A stretch of 64,000 bases of DNA from Hymenoscyphus infarciens. Lineage: Eukaryota; Ascomycota; Leotiomycetes; Helotiales; Helotiaceae. Shown one piece after another: positions 11,726 to 22,813 of the stretch. Within the stretch, counting starts at the first letter, position 1; every line of letters starts with the position of its first letter. The DNA is taken from NCBI GenBank assembly GCA_001414345.1, contig LLCB01000109.1:108606-172605 (forward strand), in the 5' to 3' direction. Position numbers and translations under genes: made by a program. Under the pieces are notes generated by a model. That model did no database searches, was not told the origin of the DNA, and was given only the letters and a program-made list of their open reading frames with translations.

Positions 11726-14272
11726 TTAATGCGTTTCTGTCGTCAAATCGTCATCTAAATTCGCCACGGGCGGAATCTGAAAATGGCTACTCGAATTATG
11801 AGCACCAACGCCTGTTAAATCCGCAGGGTATATTTTTTCTGATATTTCGGGAATCGCTACTGTTGAACGCGATTCTTCTGTTTCTGGTTTGGTCCATTGG
11901 TCCACCTTTTCTTGGTCTGAGTGCTGTAATCCTTGATGGGGACCATGGGAACCTATTAGGTTGACTTCGATGGGTTCGCTGGCATGCATGAGAGACTTCT
12001 CGTCCGTATATTGGGCTCTGTTAATATCCAACATGGAGTTTTCTTGCTGTGTCTCTTGTTGGTTTGAATCGGGGGATATGTGGGGTATCACATCTGCTGG
12101 GCTTATTGCTGGAGGTTTAGTCGCGAAATCCACAAAGTCGAATCCAGCACTGAGGCGTGTCGAGTCCTGGAATTCCTGCCCATCTTGTCCACTGGTTCCA
12201 TTGCCATTGGAGCCCATGGCAGACATTATTTCAACCGCTTCACTGGAACCAGAGATATCTCGAGTATTCCGGTGGCCGGATCCGTCGCTGGAGTCTGGAA
12301 GTGGAATATTCTCAGGAGAAAGAACACTGGTATGGGGAACAGGAACACGATCCTGGAGGTACTGAACACTGGCCTCGGAAAATGGCATCGACGTTCCTGC
12401 AGTCTCCGTCCTATGAGGTGCTGGAGGAGACCTTCCCCTCCTTGGGTAGTAATCGGGCTCATCTGAAACGTCCGTTACGGCATAATCATGAACATTGATC
12501 GACCTATCCAGTCCTGAAGAGCTATATGGGGGGCTATGGATTCCGGATTTGCCTTGGTAGCCTGAAAATTGCTTTTCATCCACATGGGGGGCATTAATCA
12601 CAATTGGTACTGCGCGTAGAGGCTCTTCATGGTGGGTATCTTCCATCTCTGGGAACGATTTTAGCAATGCTGAAGCTTGCAAACGGCGCCTGGGATCATC
12701 GTCAAGACACCTGTGGCAGATATCTAGAAAATAATCAGGAATTTCCGGAGGAAAGCTGGCCAAATCGAAAGGGCGCAGGGTTTCGGGCTCGTCATGCTGA
12801 GTAGCCAGAGCAAAAAGGACCATTCCGAGTTGAAACAAATCAGACTTGACTCCAATATACATGGAAATCCTCTGGTTGCTGTCAATGAGTGCACGAACTT
12901 CTGGGGGCTCCCATCCGACTGGGCAACCACGTCTGTTGATATCAATGATTTTGGCCTCATCATAATCATCAATGACAATGTTTGAGAGGGTGAAGTCTCC
13001 TTGGACAAAGCCAGCCTCGTGGATTTCCGCAAGGCCTTGCACGATTTGCCTAGCCCAGCGCTCTCTTCTCCTCCAGGGAATGTTCCCTTCTCCATCATAG
13101 ATCACATCAATCAGCGCACCCTGCTCAGCGAAACTGATTAGAAGTCCTTTGACACACTCGCCTTTATTGTCAAGAACAACACCTCCAAATTGAATTACAC
13201 TGCGCGAGTCAGCGAGTTGGTGTAGAGCGTTAATCTCGTATAAAAACTCATCGACGGTATCTGGTCCTGGAATTTCCTTTTTGATAAACACTTGCCCATC
13301 CACCTGGACCTTGTAGACGAAACCTGAAAGATGTGAGTCGAACACGAGCTCATCCTCTCGGATTCTTCGACAATTTAGGTGTGCAATGGCTCGGGCTGGG
13401 GGGTACTGAATGATTTCCGAAACATCCTCCACCACATGTACATGTAGACGCTCGTTTTCTGTCTGCAACTTCAAATTGGTGACCGTTTCGTAAAACTGAA
13501 TGTCTGCAAGCGATTCCCGGATAGCTTCGTAGATACGAGCACTCTTGTCTCTCTGGAATCTGGTGCGGAGCAACTCTTCCTCCAAGGAACCTTCCGGGGC
13601 ATTTCTGTAGTCCAACGAGACCGTTACCCGCCGCCAATGGGTTGGGGTTTCTGCAAATGTGACAAAGAACTTTTCTCTCTTCGACTTGTCCCGGAAATGC
13701 ATGCTTAGATTCAGAATCCATCTCTTCTCGAGCTCTTCCAATATCATCTCATCGAAAGCCTCGGTTGAGATGGATTGTGTATCAATGGCTGAGGGCTCTT
13801 TCTCGACATCCTTTTCCACATCGACATATCCTTGATTGTCGTCCTCGGGTGCCGTCTCGATTGTAATTTCCCCTTCCTTCAATAGGTCCTCGATGGTCTC
13901 CTTTGGTTCTTGCGTCTCTAATAGCTCGGGAGCACTAAGTCGAGGAGGGGGATTGGCAATGACACTGGTTGAGGTTCGACCGGATATGTTTCGTCTTCGA
14001 TCCACAGAGACCGTACGACGTTCATCGGGATTGGGTATGACGGGTTCCAATCTATCCCGCAGCTCTGACTGTTGTCTCTTGAATGTGCCGGAGCGAGGCA
14101 AGCCTGGCACTACCTTTCTCGATAATCGTCGAGCAATGCCAGGTCTTTGTGAATCGTCCGCCGGGGCCGCTGGGGGAGCATTGCTCTGGTCGTCCTTCCC
14201 AAAGAGCCTCTTCCAAGACCACGATGTCTTCTGATCTGTCGATGCCGCCCTGGGTTTGCTCGTCTGTGCCAT
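11726..14272 (-). CDS. Kinase-fold protein with degenerate catalytic motifs (probable pseudokinase)
   Basis: The open frame encodes 848 residues without a required intron. I chose the ATG at 14272 (context CTCCACCATGG) over one 14 codons upstream. Residues ~1-180 are basic and serine/proline-rich. Residues ~185-315 form a conserved-looking N-terminal block. A protein-kinase-like fold spans about 315-541. It shows FIKKE (likely beta-3 lysine), then IHEAGFVQGDFTLSNIVI in place of the catalytic loop (QGD for HRD, Asn retained) and IIDINRRG in place of DFG. WEPPE and KSDLFQLGMVLFALAT mark the APE and helix-F regions. The last ~300 residues are disordered. The family is a fungal protein-kinase-like group. 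The altered motifs suggest weak or no phosphotransfer activity, but the loop Asp and Asn remain, so activity cannot be excluded. Confidence 0.85.
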   Translation of the reverse strand: MAQTSKPRAASTDQKTSWSWKRLFGKDDQSNAPPAAPADDSQRPGIARRLSRKVVPGLPRSGTFKRQQSELRDRLEPVIPNPDERRTVSVDRRRNISGRTSTSVIANPPPRLSAPELLETQEPKETIEDLLKEGEITIETAPEDDNQGYVDVEKDVEKEPSAIDTQSISTEAFDEMILEELEKRWILNLSMHFRDKSKREKFFVTFAETPTHWRRVTVSLDYRNAPEGSLEEELLRTRFQRDKSARIYEAIRESLADIQFYETVTNLKLQTENERLHVHVVEDVSEIIQYPPARAIAHLNCRRIREDELVFDSHLSGFVYKVQVDGQVFIKKEIPGPDTVDEFLYEINALHQLADSRSVIQFGGVVLDNKGECVKGLLISFAEQGALIDVIYDGEGNIPWRRRERWARQIVQGLAEIHEAGFVQGDFTLSNIVIDDYDEAKIIDINRRGCPVGWEPPEVRALIDSNQRISMYIGVKSDLFQLGMVLFALATQHDEPETLRPFDLASFPPEIPDYFLDICHRCLDDDPRRRLQASALLKSFPEMEDTHHEEPLRAVPIVINAPHVDEKQFSGYQGKSGIHSPPYSSSGLDRSINVHDYAVTDVSDEPDYYPRRGRSPPAPHRTETAGTSMPFSEASVQYLQDRVPVPHTSVLSPENIPLPDSSDGSGHRNTRDISGSSEAVEIMSAMGSNGNGTSGQDGQEFQDSTRLSAGFDFVDFATKPPAISPADVIPHISPDSNQQETQQENSMLDINRAQYTDEKSLMHASEPIEVNLIGSHGPHQGLQHSDQEKVDQWTKPETEESRSTVAIPEISEKIYPADLTGVGAHNSSSHFQIPPVANLDDDLTTETH

Positions 14273-17063
14273 GGTGGAGTGGTAAGGATTCTTCCCCGCG
14301 ACTGGAGAGAGCAACTATATTAGCAAGGATTCTCTTCGTCCTGGATTAGAGGCATTAAGAGGATCCCACCTACACGGTGGATTGGCCTCGCCACTGCTTC
14401 TTTAAGTTGTTATAGTCCCGCAAAGACGTGGTTGTTAGCAATTAGAACAGATCGTTGGCATGTCTGCTTGTGCATGCAGGAAATTGTGTAGCACGCAGGT
14501 ATCCGAGGAGGTTGGTGTATCTGGTGAGTTCGTATTCGAGAGCAACGGCTGGCTCCTGTTCTTGTAAAGACTTTGACGTATCATTGCATTGGTGCGATGG
14601 AAGAGTAGAGGAGTAAAGAGGGAAGAGGGTGAATTGAAGCTGATTTTTTCTCTCTACGGACGAGGCGGTGGGCAGGGGAAGGATTGGTATCCGTCAGGGT
14701 ATAGCAGGTCGAGGAGGCTAAGACGCAGGTGGTGCAGGCGGGTTTCGAGGCCCAACGGTAAAGGAACACGACAGCAACAGGCAACAGACTCGGCCTCCTT
14801 TGGGACGACGATGCAAGAGAATGAGGGATGGAAGAGTTGCTAAGATTTGCTTGGGACGGGTGTATTTGGCTGGGTATGAATGGGTATCTACGCCTCACTT
14901 TTTTGCTGCAAACCGCTGCATTGAGTCTGCAGGTCAGAGCCGATGCGAGGTTAGAGTGGGTGACAGCTCTGCGGTTGCATTTGCAGGTGGTTTGGCCGCC
15001 TTGCGCTGGAGGGCGGGAATATCAGGGCTAACGGAGGATGATGCATCGAATTGGGGGTAATGATGGTAATGATGGACCGAGGGAGGGGTTTGGTGTTGAT
15101 ATAGATATAGGTAAAAATATCCGTTTCCACGATGTACTGTACTTCATTTGGAGGGAGAACAACCAGTCAGTCAGTCCAAGGGCTCGTCACCTGACAGACA
15201 ACCAGCTCCACTGGAGAACTTCATTTACCCGGGGGTTCTCAAAGGCTGGAGATACGAAGTACATATGAACGGGGTGCTACTCGAGTACTTGAGTATATAT
15301 CGGTTGAAGAAAGTAGGTGGGGGGTGGTATGTTTTGTGAATGTTTTGTCAACACCGGAACCGGAGTACGTAGGAGTCAGTCCCCTATATGGATGACATGG
15401 ATAGGTGGGAACAAATGTATTCTCAAGGTAGAAGCCTAATTTATTCTACTTTGATCGAGAGATTAGAGGGCCCAGAAGTAGAAAGGAAAGAGCCAGAGAG
15501 ATTCCAATGTTACCTACGTAGCAATACTGTATATTTGTATTCCAGCCATCAAGGAGACCTTCCGACACTCCTTGCAGGTAGGACCTCTAGCTGCCGATAT
15601 CGCATCACGTGATATGGATCTCAAACATCGAGTGAACATCTCGGGCTTCCAGTCTTCTCTATTCCACCTTGTTTACCATTTCATATTGAAGTCCAAACAA
15701 ATACTTTCCTTGTGATTCCCTTCTCAATCAAGGTTCCTCGTCTCCTCGCCTCCTCGCCTCCTCGTCTCCTCGTCATGTGAACGGGGCATGAAGCGCCGGT
15801 TGGTGTAGGATTCCCTGGTCTGGTAGGTAGGCCCAGAGCGGTGCTGGGTGTGGCTGCTAAACAAGGTGGTGGTGTATGATGCAGGTGCAGAAACACGCTT
15901 GCTTCTCAGACCCGCGGATCATGGTGGAAAGTCAAAAGAAGAGGCGTTGGTCGGGTGTTGACAAGAAGAAGAAGAAGAAGAAGAAGAAGAAGAAGAAGAA
16001 GAAGAAGAAGAAGAAGAAGAAGAAATAGATTCTCCCTGAAAAAGCCCTTTAATTCGTGAATATCAAATTGCCTCTCTGCCGCTGCCCAGCATCATCCGCC
16101 CACCAAAAAGCGCGCGCGCTCAGGTCGCAGGGAGAGGGAGAATGGGTGCCCTGGTGCTTTTCGCGGTGTTTGGGAGGGAAGGGGGATTTTCAATCATATG
16201 GGGCTAAGCGTGCCTGTGCCTGCCTTGTAGCCAATAGTCGTACTCCGTACTGACTGGCTCGCCCGCTGCTGCGTCCCTGCTCTTGCCGGAGTCGAGAGTG
16301 ATTGCGCGCACCCAAGCACGGGCGGGAGCTGGTATGTAGCCAGCTCCCACCTCTTTTCCAACCCTCTCCCTCTCCCACTGCCACTGCCACCACTCCTTTT
16401 TACCATACAAAAACTGAGAGCACTCAACCACCACCAAAAAGACCTCCTCTGTCCACCACCCAAAATCTCCAACAGTAAGTACTCTCTCTCCCTACCAGAT
16501 CCTCTCCCCTATTGTCAACACCGCTCTCCTTCGCTTGCTCGCCCTCAGAGACGATTTCACCCAAGTTTCCAAAAACTCTTGGGCGTTCGAATCGCGCTCA
16601 ATTGCACGCAATCGCAGCTTCGCAAAGACCTTCCTTCTGGCAATACCTCCCAGATGGTCGTCGCGTCGTCGCGAACCCTTCCCCTTCTTCCTTGTTGATC
16701 TATATTACCTGGGACCTTCATCTGACCTGCCCGCGCAATAGTCCCCTCTCTCCACCAATTTTCTACGACCTCAAAAAGTCAACTTCAGGTTAGTTGATCT
16801 CGTTTGTTCCCCTCTTCCCTCTTCCCTTTTGAGCTTCACGATGCAAAGTCGTCGACTTTGCGACCGCCGACCCGCATCGCCTTTGGCCTCAGCATCGCAC
16901 CACCCAAATACGACACAACACCATCGTACACATTCCATCTCCCACCAACGGTCGCGCCCACCACCACCACATTCCATGTTGATCGTCGCGCCCCTTTCTG
17001 GATCGCGTCACCTTTGCGACCACATCGCTGACATTCAAAAATCAATTAGTCAAATCAATCATC
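14273..17063. other. Long intergenic region with divergent promoters of the kinase-like gene and NHP6
   Basis: I find no supported gene in these 2.8 kb. It holds short tandem and microsatellite repeats (15736-15774 of CCTCGYCT units; 15963-16024 of AAG) and a pyrimidine-rich stretch from about 16380 to 16830, typical of the 5' leader of a highly expressed fungal gene. GTAAGTACTC at 16475 with CTACCAG at 16493 and other GT/AG pairs could be leader introns of NHP6. These are possibilities only. Confidence 0.4.
15963..16024. repeat. (AAG)n microsatellite, about 20 copies
   Basis: A perfect run of AAG/GAA trinucleotides covers about 62 bases, roughly 1 kb upstream of the NHP6 start. A purine-only strand of this length can adopt unusual structures and is expected to vary in length between isolates. 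It is not in a supported coding region. Confidence 0.95.
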
Positions 17064-17575
17064 ATGCCTAAGGAAAAGGCCCCCAAGCGTGCAACTGCTA
17101 AGCGCAGCGAGAAAAAGAAGAAGGGTATGCCGTTCCCTCTCAATGGCCTCGTCGTTGGTCGCAATCATACTGACATCCCTCCCTCCTTAGACCCAAATGC
17201 CCCAAAGCGTGGTCTCTCTGCCTACATGTTCTTCGCCAACGAGCAACGTGAGAATGTCCGTGAGGAGAACCCAGGAATCAGCTTCGGTACGTTATGCCAC
17301 CACGCCCGTTGATACCGCGGTCTGCTAACACACTGGCTCCCACAGGTCAAGTCGGAAAGCAACTTGGTGAGCGCTGGAAGGCACTCAGCGAGAAGCAACG
17401 TGCACCATATGAGGCCAAGGCCGCGCAAGACAAGAAGCGTTACGAGGATGAGAAGGCAAGCTATATCGTAAGTGCTGAGCCAGATGAGAAGCCTGTGGGC
17501 GTTCGCAAGCGTACTGCAAGAGGTACTAATAAGAACGCCGCACAGGCTGATGCCGAGGAGGAAGAGTCTTCTTAG
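17064..17575 (+). CDS. NHP6: HMG-box non-histone chromosomal protein 6
   Basis: Exons 17064-17124, 17191-17286, 17346-17467 and 17546-17575 give 102 residues, all junctions in phase. The order is a basic tail ([20 protein letters not shown]), then a single HMG box running from [15 protein letters not shown] through [16 protein letters not shown] to [11 protein letters not shown], and an acidic end ADAEEEESS. This is the classic Nhp6 layout. Nhp6 bends DNA and assists nucleosome reorganisation with FACT. The last intron (17468-17545) has donor GTAAGT, a TACTAAT branch-like site and a CACAG acceptor; reading through it without splicing also stays open, so a longer tail from intron retention is possible. 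A long pyrimidine-rich leader precedes it. Confidence 0.93.
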
Positions 17576-19818
17576 AGGACTACCTCCCCTACCTGGACAC
17601 ACGTTTACGACCGACCTCAACCACCCGGGATACTGTTGCTCTGGGCAAATCCGTGTGACCGTGTTTCTCTCTCTCTCTTCAGCAGCTTGTCTCCTTGACT
17701 TGCCTTTGCTTTGTAACTTTTTCTTTGGGATGGGGCGGGGTGTTATTGCACAGGACATGGGATTCTTTCTGATTTTTATTTACGAAATCGAGGATGGAGG
17801 GATGCTTTTTTGCAACGATGATGTTATGGAGGGTCTCTATCACAACATGGAGGTGATTTAGTCCAAGATTATCTTTGAAGATACGCTTTTTACGATCGGA
17901 TAGTGCGACAGTGACGTCGATCTGTCCTGCACATTCCAACGACGCGTATTACAATGAAATCTTCTGTATTCTAGCTCTCTAATGAACCTCTGCCAATGAA
18001 GTGATGTAGTGATACTTGATGTTCTGTGATCCGGAGCTGTGCTCTTTAATGCCTCAACACCCACCCTTTTCCCAACCCACCATAACAACCGTTTCAATGG
18101 AAGGTTGCTTTGGCCCAGTAGCTTCAAAAAATAATAGCTCATGACATATTTGTCAATGGGGCCCTTTGGAACATCCCCCAAACTTCCCACTATGTTGGCC
18201 TGGTGGCCTCGCTCCCTTGACGCATCCTCACCTTCGCTTGGAATGGAAACCTCAGAAGTCTTCATGACCAACACGACTTGTTGTTTATGTGACGTTCAGC
18301 AGACCGGTATCTACTAGTCTTCCCCGCAGTCGTGGACCTCTAAATATCAACAAGTGGGACCTGATACTGGTACTGTGATCTGTAGCCAACCCACGGTCCA
18401 GGTAGTAACCACATCTCTGTACGACCTTGGTGGGCGCTAAGAACGGATAACTACATTAGCATCCCTTTCTCGAAGCTGTGTCAATGGATTGTGTTGATGG
18501 GGTGTGGGGGCAAGTGCCGAATACTTGTATGCTTTTCGGCTTCTCTCTCGAAGTCGAGAGGGTATCTTTCTATGGATGGTGTCTTGGAAGCTTTGCTGGG
18601 ATGCTCCGAGCTGTCTAGAGGAAGATTCTCGATATTTCAAGTTCCTTGCTGCGGTTCCAACTTTTTTCCCCCGATCAATTGTGTGCTTGGAGTTCGAGAC
18701 TCGAGATGGAAGCAGGTTCGCGGGATGCAAGTCCCCCTCACCAAAGAGTGGGTGGGAAGAAACGGCCCCATCATCTCGTGCTTTGCATACCCTCGCACAA
18801 CAGCAATCTCTCAGTATCTTTTGGTTCGTTCACTCGGGTCCCTCTGCATGTAAGCAAGCGGTGTAGATACAATACCTGATCACATCGAAAGGGATTGTTG
18901 TTGTGTTTTTGTATCTCACGAGAAGAACTTCAGTGGCAAGTGCTACAAATAGAGAAACCGAGGTCTAGATGTTCCTCTGCAGAGTTAGGGTTGTCTGTCC
19001 CAATTTGCTTTCTATATCCCATCACCCTTGCAATATCACTCTCAACCCTTCGGACCATTCCATCGTTCTTTGCTGGCGTTAAGTTTCTGGATGAAGCTAC
19101 ACACCCTCTTTTTTACATTGAGTTGCCAATGCTATCGTCAGACCCTTTGTCTATGATCACCAGCCGTGCTAATGTTTTGAGGGTCTTGTATTATTCGTTC
19201 ACTGGTGCTGCGGTGCATACACAGCATGCTTTGGCGTCGTGGCAGCACCTGAGAGTCGGGCTTTACTGTGGAGAGACGCATTATGGTTCGCAAATGAATG
19301 ATCATCATCGCCCATTACATGCATGAGACCTGCGGGAGAGGCCAGAAGAGCGACCCTTTTTAAATGGAGCATGCAAATTACCACACATTTTATCTTACCC
19401 TCGACACGTCAGAGTCTTTTGCAGTCCCCGGGTCTTTCAAGGCAATATCTCCTCACCCCCGCGGAGCCGCTCAATGGGTGGGGAAACGGTTATAGAAACA
19501 AATGTAGGAGACGAGTCGAGCCAACCATTGCTATTAATATGCAAGAAGTCGTTAGGTGCATGGCGAGAGGCCAAAAGAGCGACCGCTCGCATTGGAAATT
19601 TGGTTTAAAAACTGACCATGCAAAATACCACACAATCTGCAAACTTTATCTTACCCTCGACACGTCAGAGTTGCTCTACTGTCCATTAAGAACAACACGT
19701 CCACCCCCTCCCGGAGCCGCTTCATTTACCCCAGATTGTACATTTTTTCTTCTTAAAACAGGATATATCTCCTCATTATGCTTGTTGCTACGATTTCTTT
19801 GCCAGACTCCTCCTTCGA
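17576..19818. other. Intergenic stretch between NHP6 and the ten-exon gene
   Basis: No coding region can be supported; open frames around 17858-18274, 18437-18866 and 18895-19326 overlap on both strands and lack protein character. The right part carries an imperfect direct duplication, described separately. The first ~250 bases are the presumed 3' untranslated region of NHP6. Confidence 0.4.
19323..19730. repeat. Imperfect direct duplication upstream of the ten-exon gene
   Basis: Two blocks, about 19323-19482 and 19559-19730, share the same ordered segments. These are GAGAGGCC(A)(G/A)AAGAGCGACC, then GCAAA(A/T)TACCACACA, then CTTTATCTTACCCTCGACAC (first copy TTTTATC) followed by GTCAGAG, then a CCCC-GGAGCCGCT block. 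The copies have diverged by substitutions and by an insertion of about 25 bases in the second copy. They look like a local segmental duplication of a promoter or an old repeat. Confidence 0.7.
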
Positions 19819-22462
19819 ATGTACGTCAATACCGACATCGTTGCTTCCACTCCAGGTGCAGTAACCGATGTTTCCGCTCTTCGAATGGAGGAGGAGTTGT
19901 ATGGGTGTTGGCTGGAGGCACGTCGATGCGACAAGGTCGCCTCCCTGCTGCTTCTCCTCAGATCCAAGAATGAAGTTGACGATTATTACGATAATATCAC
20001 CATCTTGCTGAGGGAAGTTGAATCCGCAAGTCGTCTGCTTCGAGACCTGTACGACCTTTTTGCCATCTATCGATCGAGGATTCCTTACATCCACTACTAC
20101 CTCACCGTTATCCTTCCTTCCATGAGCAAGACTATGAGGGATATGATGGTCTTTATCGACAATGATCAGTTGCAGACGAGGTCACAATGGACATTGATGG
20201 GTGAGAAATGGCTGGAGGAAAGTGAAATGGGACTATCGAACAGGTTCCAAATGTACTGTGATGCTCTAATTCAAATTATTCGGTTACTGAGCAGGTGCGG
20301 GGCCCAGATTCTTTTTATTTTTTTTGTTTTTCCGCATGAGATATCATGGCCTTTGATTGGTCTCACTGACGGTGTCAGCAGATCCCCCTTGTACGATCCA
20401 ACCTCGTTAGAAACGCTAAGAGCTCGACACCTGCGCATAAGAAAACTCCAAGGCATCCCAGGTACGAACACCAAGACACCTTCTCCGCCATAGGGTTTCA
20501 AGGAGGAGAGCGAGGAAGGATAGGGGAGGAGGTGGAAGCACTGGGACGTACACTTATTCCTGTAGACCCCAAAGGACAAATCATCCCACATCGTGCGCCT
20601 TCCCAGCCCAGCCCTGTCGAACTCGAGGTATGCCGTTCTCGATCCTCGGACAGATTTGTATAACGTGTATTCATTTATAGGAGAAGAAACGTCATTGGGC
20701 TGAGAAGATCTTTGATGACCAGCCGCATTCTACGACGGGGTTGAGACATCGACGGTTGTAAGCCTTGCCTATTCCCTGTTTATACCTACTGTATCGTATA
20801 GTTTTAGAGAGGGGGGAGAGAGGCGTGGTTTCCTTGTCGGAACTAGGTCTGGGGTCTTTCCGGGCGAAGATCTTGAAGGGAAGAGGGTGTGGTGCTGGTC
20901 ATGGGATTGGTTGGTTGGTGGCTGACGATGTGTGCGTGTTGCCTAGTTCGAAATGTTTTGGGCCTCCGATGACTGAGACGAGGCTGGGGATCCCTCCGGG
21001 TTCGCAGGTGTTGTTTAAGTTGTGAGTTTATCATTCTCGTCTCCGGTTTGTTGGGTTTCGTTTATCCCCTTTTGAGTTACCATCGCAACAGGGATTCTGT
21101 GGGGGTTCTTACTTCGTAATCCACTCTTGTATTCTCGTCGTTAGTGGTTGAATCATTCCGCTGAAGGATAGAAGCCCTTTTGTGTCGATATCATCGCTGA
21201 CTGCTGATATCTTTTTCCCATCCTCCTCGCTAACACCCTTTTCATAGACCTTTCGACAAAAATCTCCTCTCAGTCACCCTATACCTCCACTCCCAAGGTG
21301 CAGACGTAACCAGACTTCTCTGTCGATGGATGGATCCCTATTTCAATCCTTTGTACTCCTCCTACGGCGTCCACGAATTATGCGTCCGACGAAAAGGAGC
21401 CGCGTTGCAATTTCGAAGATGGAGCGAACATCATGAAACCACGAGGGTTTGGGCCGCACTCTTCTTCAAGAGTTGGGAACGTGAGTTTTCTATTTACTGC
21501 CAGTCCACATTCCAAGAACCTTACCAGGCACTCGGCGTATTTGCTTATGTTTTGCGGGATCGATTATTTCGGGATGGGGCTGATTTGTTTGGTCTCAGGA
21601 ATGGTACTTTTCCATGCTGCTTTCGTGACGCTGAAAGCTAGATGTCCACTTACTGTTAGGACTAATCCGGATGATTATAAATTGTCTGGAGAAGTGGTCA
21701 AATTTAAAGGGTATATACATACCCCCGCCCCTTATATCTTTTACCTCCTTCCCATGACCAGGTTCCCCCTTATCTCGAAGTGCGTGTTGAATTTGTGCTT
21801 TTACTGATAGCACCTAGACAAATCATCGATGATGGTTTTGAACATTCTCTAGCTCTGATTCAAGACGATAAAACGGGAAGTCTGAGACTCCATGCAGCCG
21901 TTTGGAATGGTGAGCTGAGAAGATGTCCTGTCTGGACTGCTTTTAGTATGCTACCCTCTTCATCTCTTGATTATTCTTTCCCATTTCATTTCTCCCAAAA
22001 CACCTTCCCCCCTCCGATCGTTTTCTTCATGCTCTGACCCTTGAAACTAACACGACCCCAAGTAACCCACCAATCCGCATCCCCACAATGGATGGATCGA
22101 AGAGGTAGCCATCGAATAATATTAAAAGACATAAAACTCTACGTCTTCTGCGGAACTTACAGGAAGAAACATCAGATGACTAAGAATGAAGGGTTTGAAA
22201 TTTATTTCGTGGAGAGGAGGGGTATGTTTTTCTTCTCACATTTCTCTTTTCCCTTTCCCTTTCTCCGAGTTCTAAGTGGGGTCGTGTGTCATGAGGTGAA
22301 GAGCTAACAAATAGCACAACAGCCGCAGATAAATTCCAAGATCTCCTCCGCGTAGACGATGATTCCTCAAGCGGCTCTGATTCCGGTTCTGATACTGGTG
22401 GTGAAGGACCTAGTGGTGGAGGGGGTGGGGGAGGAGGTGGTGGTCATAATCCTGGTCCCTAG
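19819..22462 (+). CDS. Unrecognised fungal protein, ten exons, PH-like C-terminal region
   Basis: I do not recognise this family. A consistent model is 19819-20294, 20382-20461, 20494-20627, 20681-20757, 20947-21021, 21248-21480, 21599-21710, 21818-21945, 22063-22221 and 22323-22462, total 537 residues, with phases matching at every junction. The N-terminal third is helical and charged. The middle reads SKCFGPPMTETRLGIPPGSQ and LLSVTLYLHSQGADVTRLL. The later part (RIILKDIKLYVFCGTYRKK then FEIYFVERR) resembles a PH-like fold of fungal hypothetical proteins. The end is an acidic serine/aspartate stretch then a poly-glycine run. The second intron as drawn is only 32 bp (or 41 with a later acceptor), which is suspicious. 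The true start may lie upstream. The first intron is 87 bp and stop-free. Confidence 0.65.
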
Positions 22463-22503
22463 GTTTTCTTGTCCATATTTCTGCGGTTTTATCTCTGTCT
22501 ATA

Positions 22504-22546
22504 CTTTTCTTTTCTTTTCTTTTCTTTTCTTTTCTTTTCTTTTCTC
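22504..22546. repeat. (CTTTT)n microsatellite, about 8 copies
   Basis: A perfect pentanucleotide run begins about 40 bases after the stop codon of the ten-exon gene, so it probably lies in its 3' untranslated region. Confidence 0.9.
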
Positions 22547-22720
22547 TTTTTTCTTCTTCTTCCTTTCTTGAGAGCGAATTAGCGTTTTTGAAGCGGAAAG
22601 CTGGGCTTTTGTTTATGAGAGATGATTGATGATTTATGAGGATCATGATTTCGTGGTTTAATAATGTATTGAGGTTGTGTTTTGAGGAAGAAAACGGGGT
22701 GGGTAGATTGTAGGTTAGGT

Positions 22721-22813
22721 ACTATCCCCCCCCCTAATTACATTGTATGCGCACAGACATCTGCCACACTAAAACGACCGTGCGCGTACAATGTAATTAG
22801 GGGGGGGGATAGT
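22721..22813. repeat. 93-bp foldback: 34-base inverted repeat around a 25-base loop
   Basis: The left arm 22721-22754 and right arm 22780-22813 are inverted copies matching at 33 of 34 positions, including a run of nine C opposite nine G, the TAATTACATTGTA core and a GCGCAC end. The loop is 22755-22779. Nothing here is coding. The structure is too perfect for chance. It is either a tiny foldback/MITE-like insertion or a palindrome made by a repair event. I see no convincing target-site duplication. Confidence 0.9.

Noticed and set aside
11185..11964. 259-codon plus-strand frame
   Set aside because: It overlaps the 3' end of the kinase-like gene antisense, contains the 11-bp tandem repeat and has no domain-like sequence.
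18437..19326. Several overlapping frames of 60-143 codons on both strands
   Set aside because: They overlap mutually, show no conserved motifs or plausible splice chain, and resemble random open frames in GC-balanced intergenic DNA.
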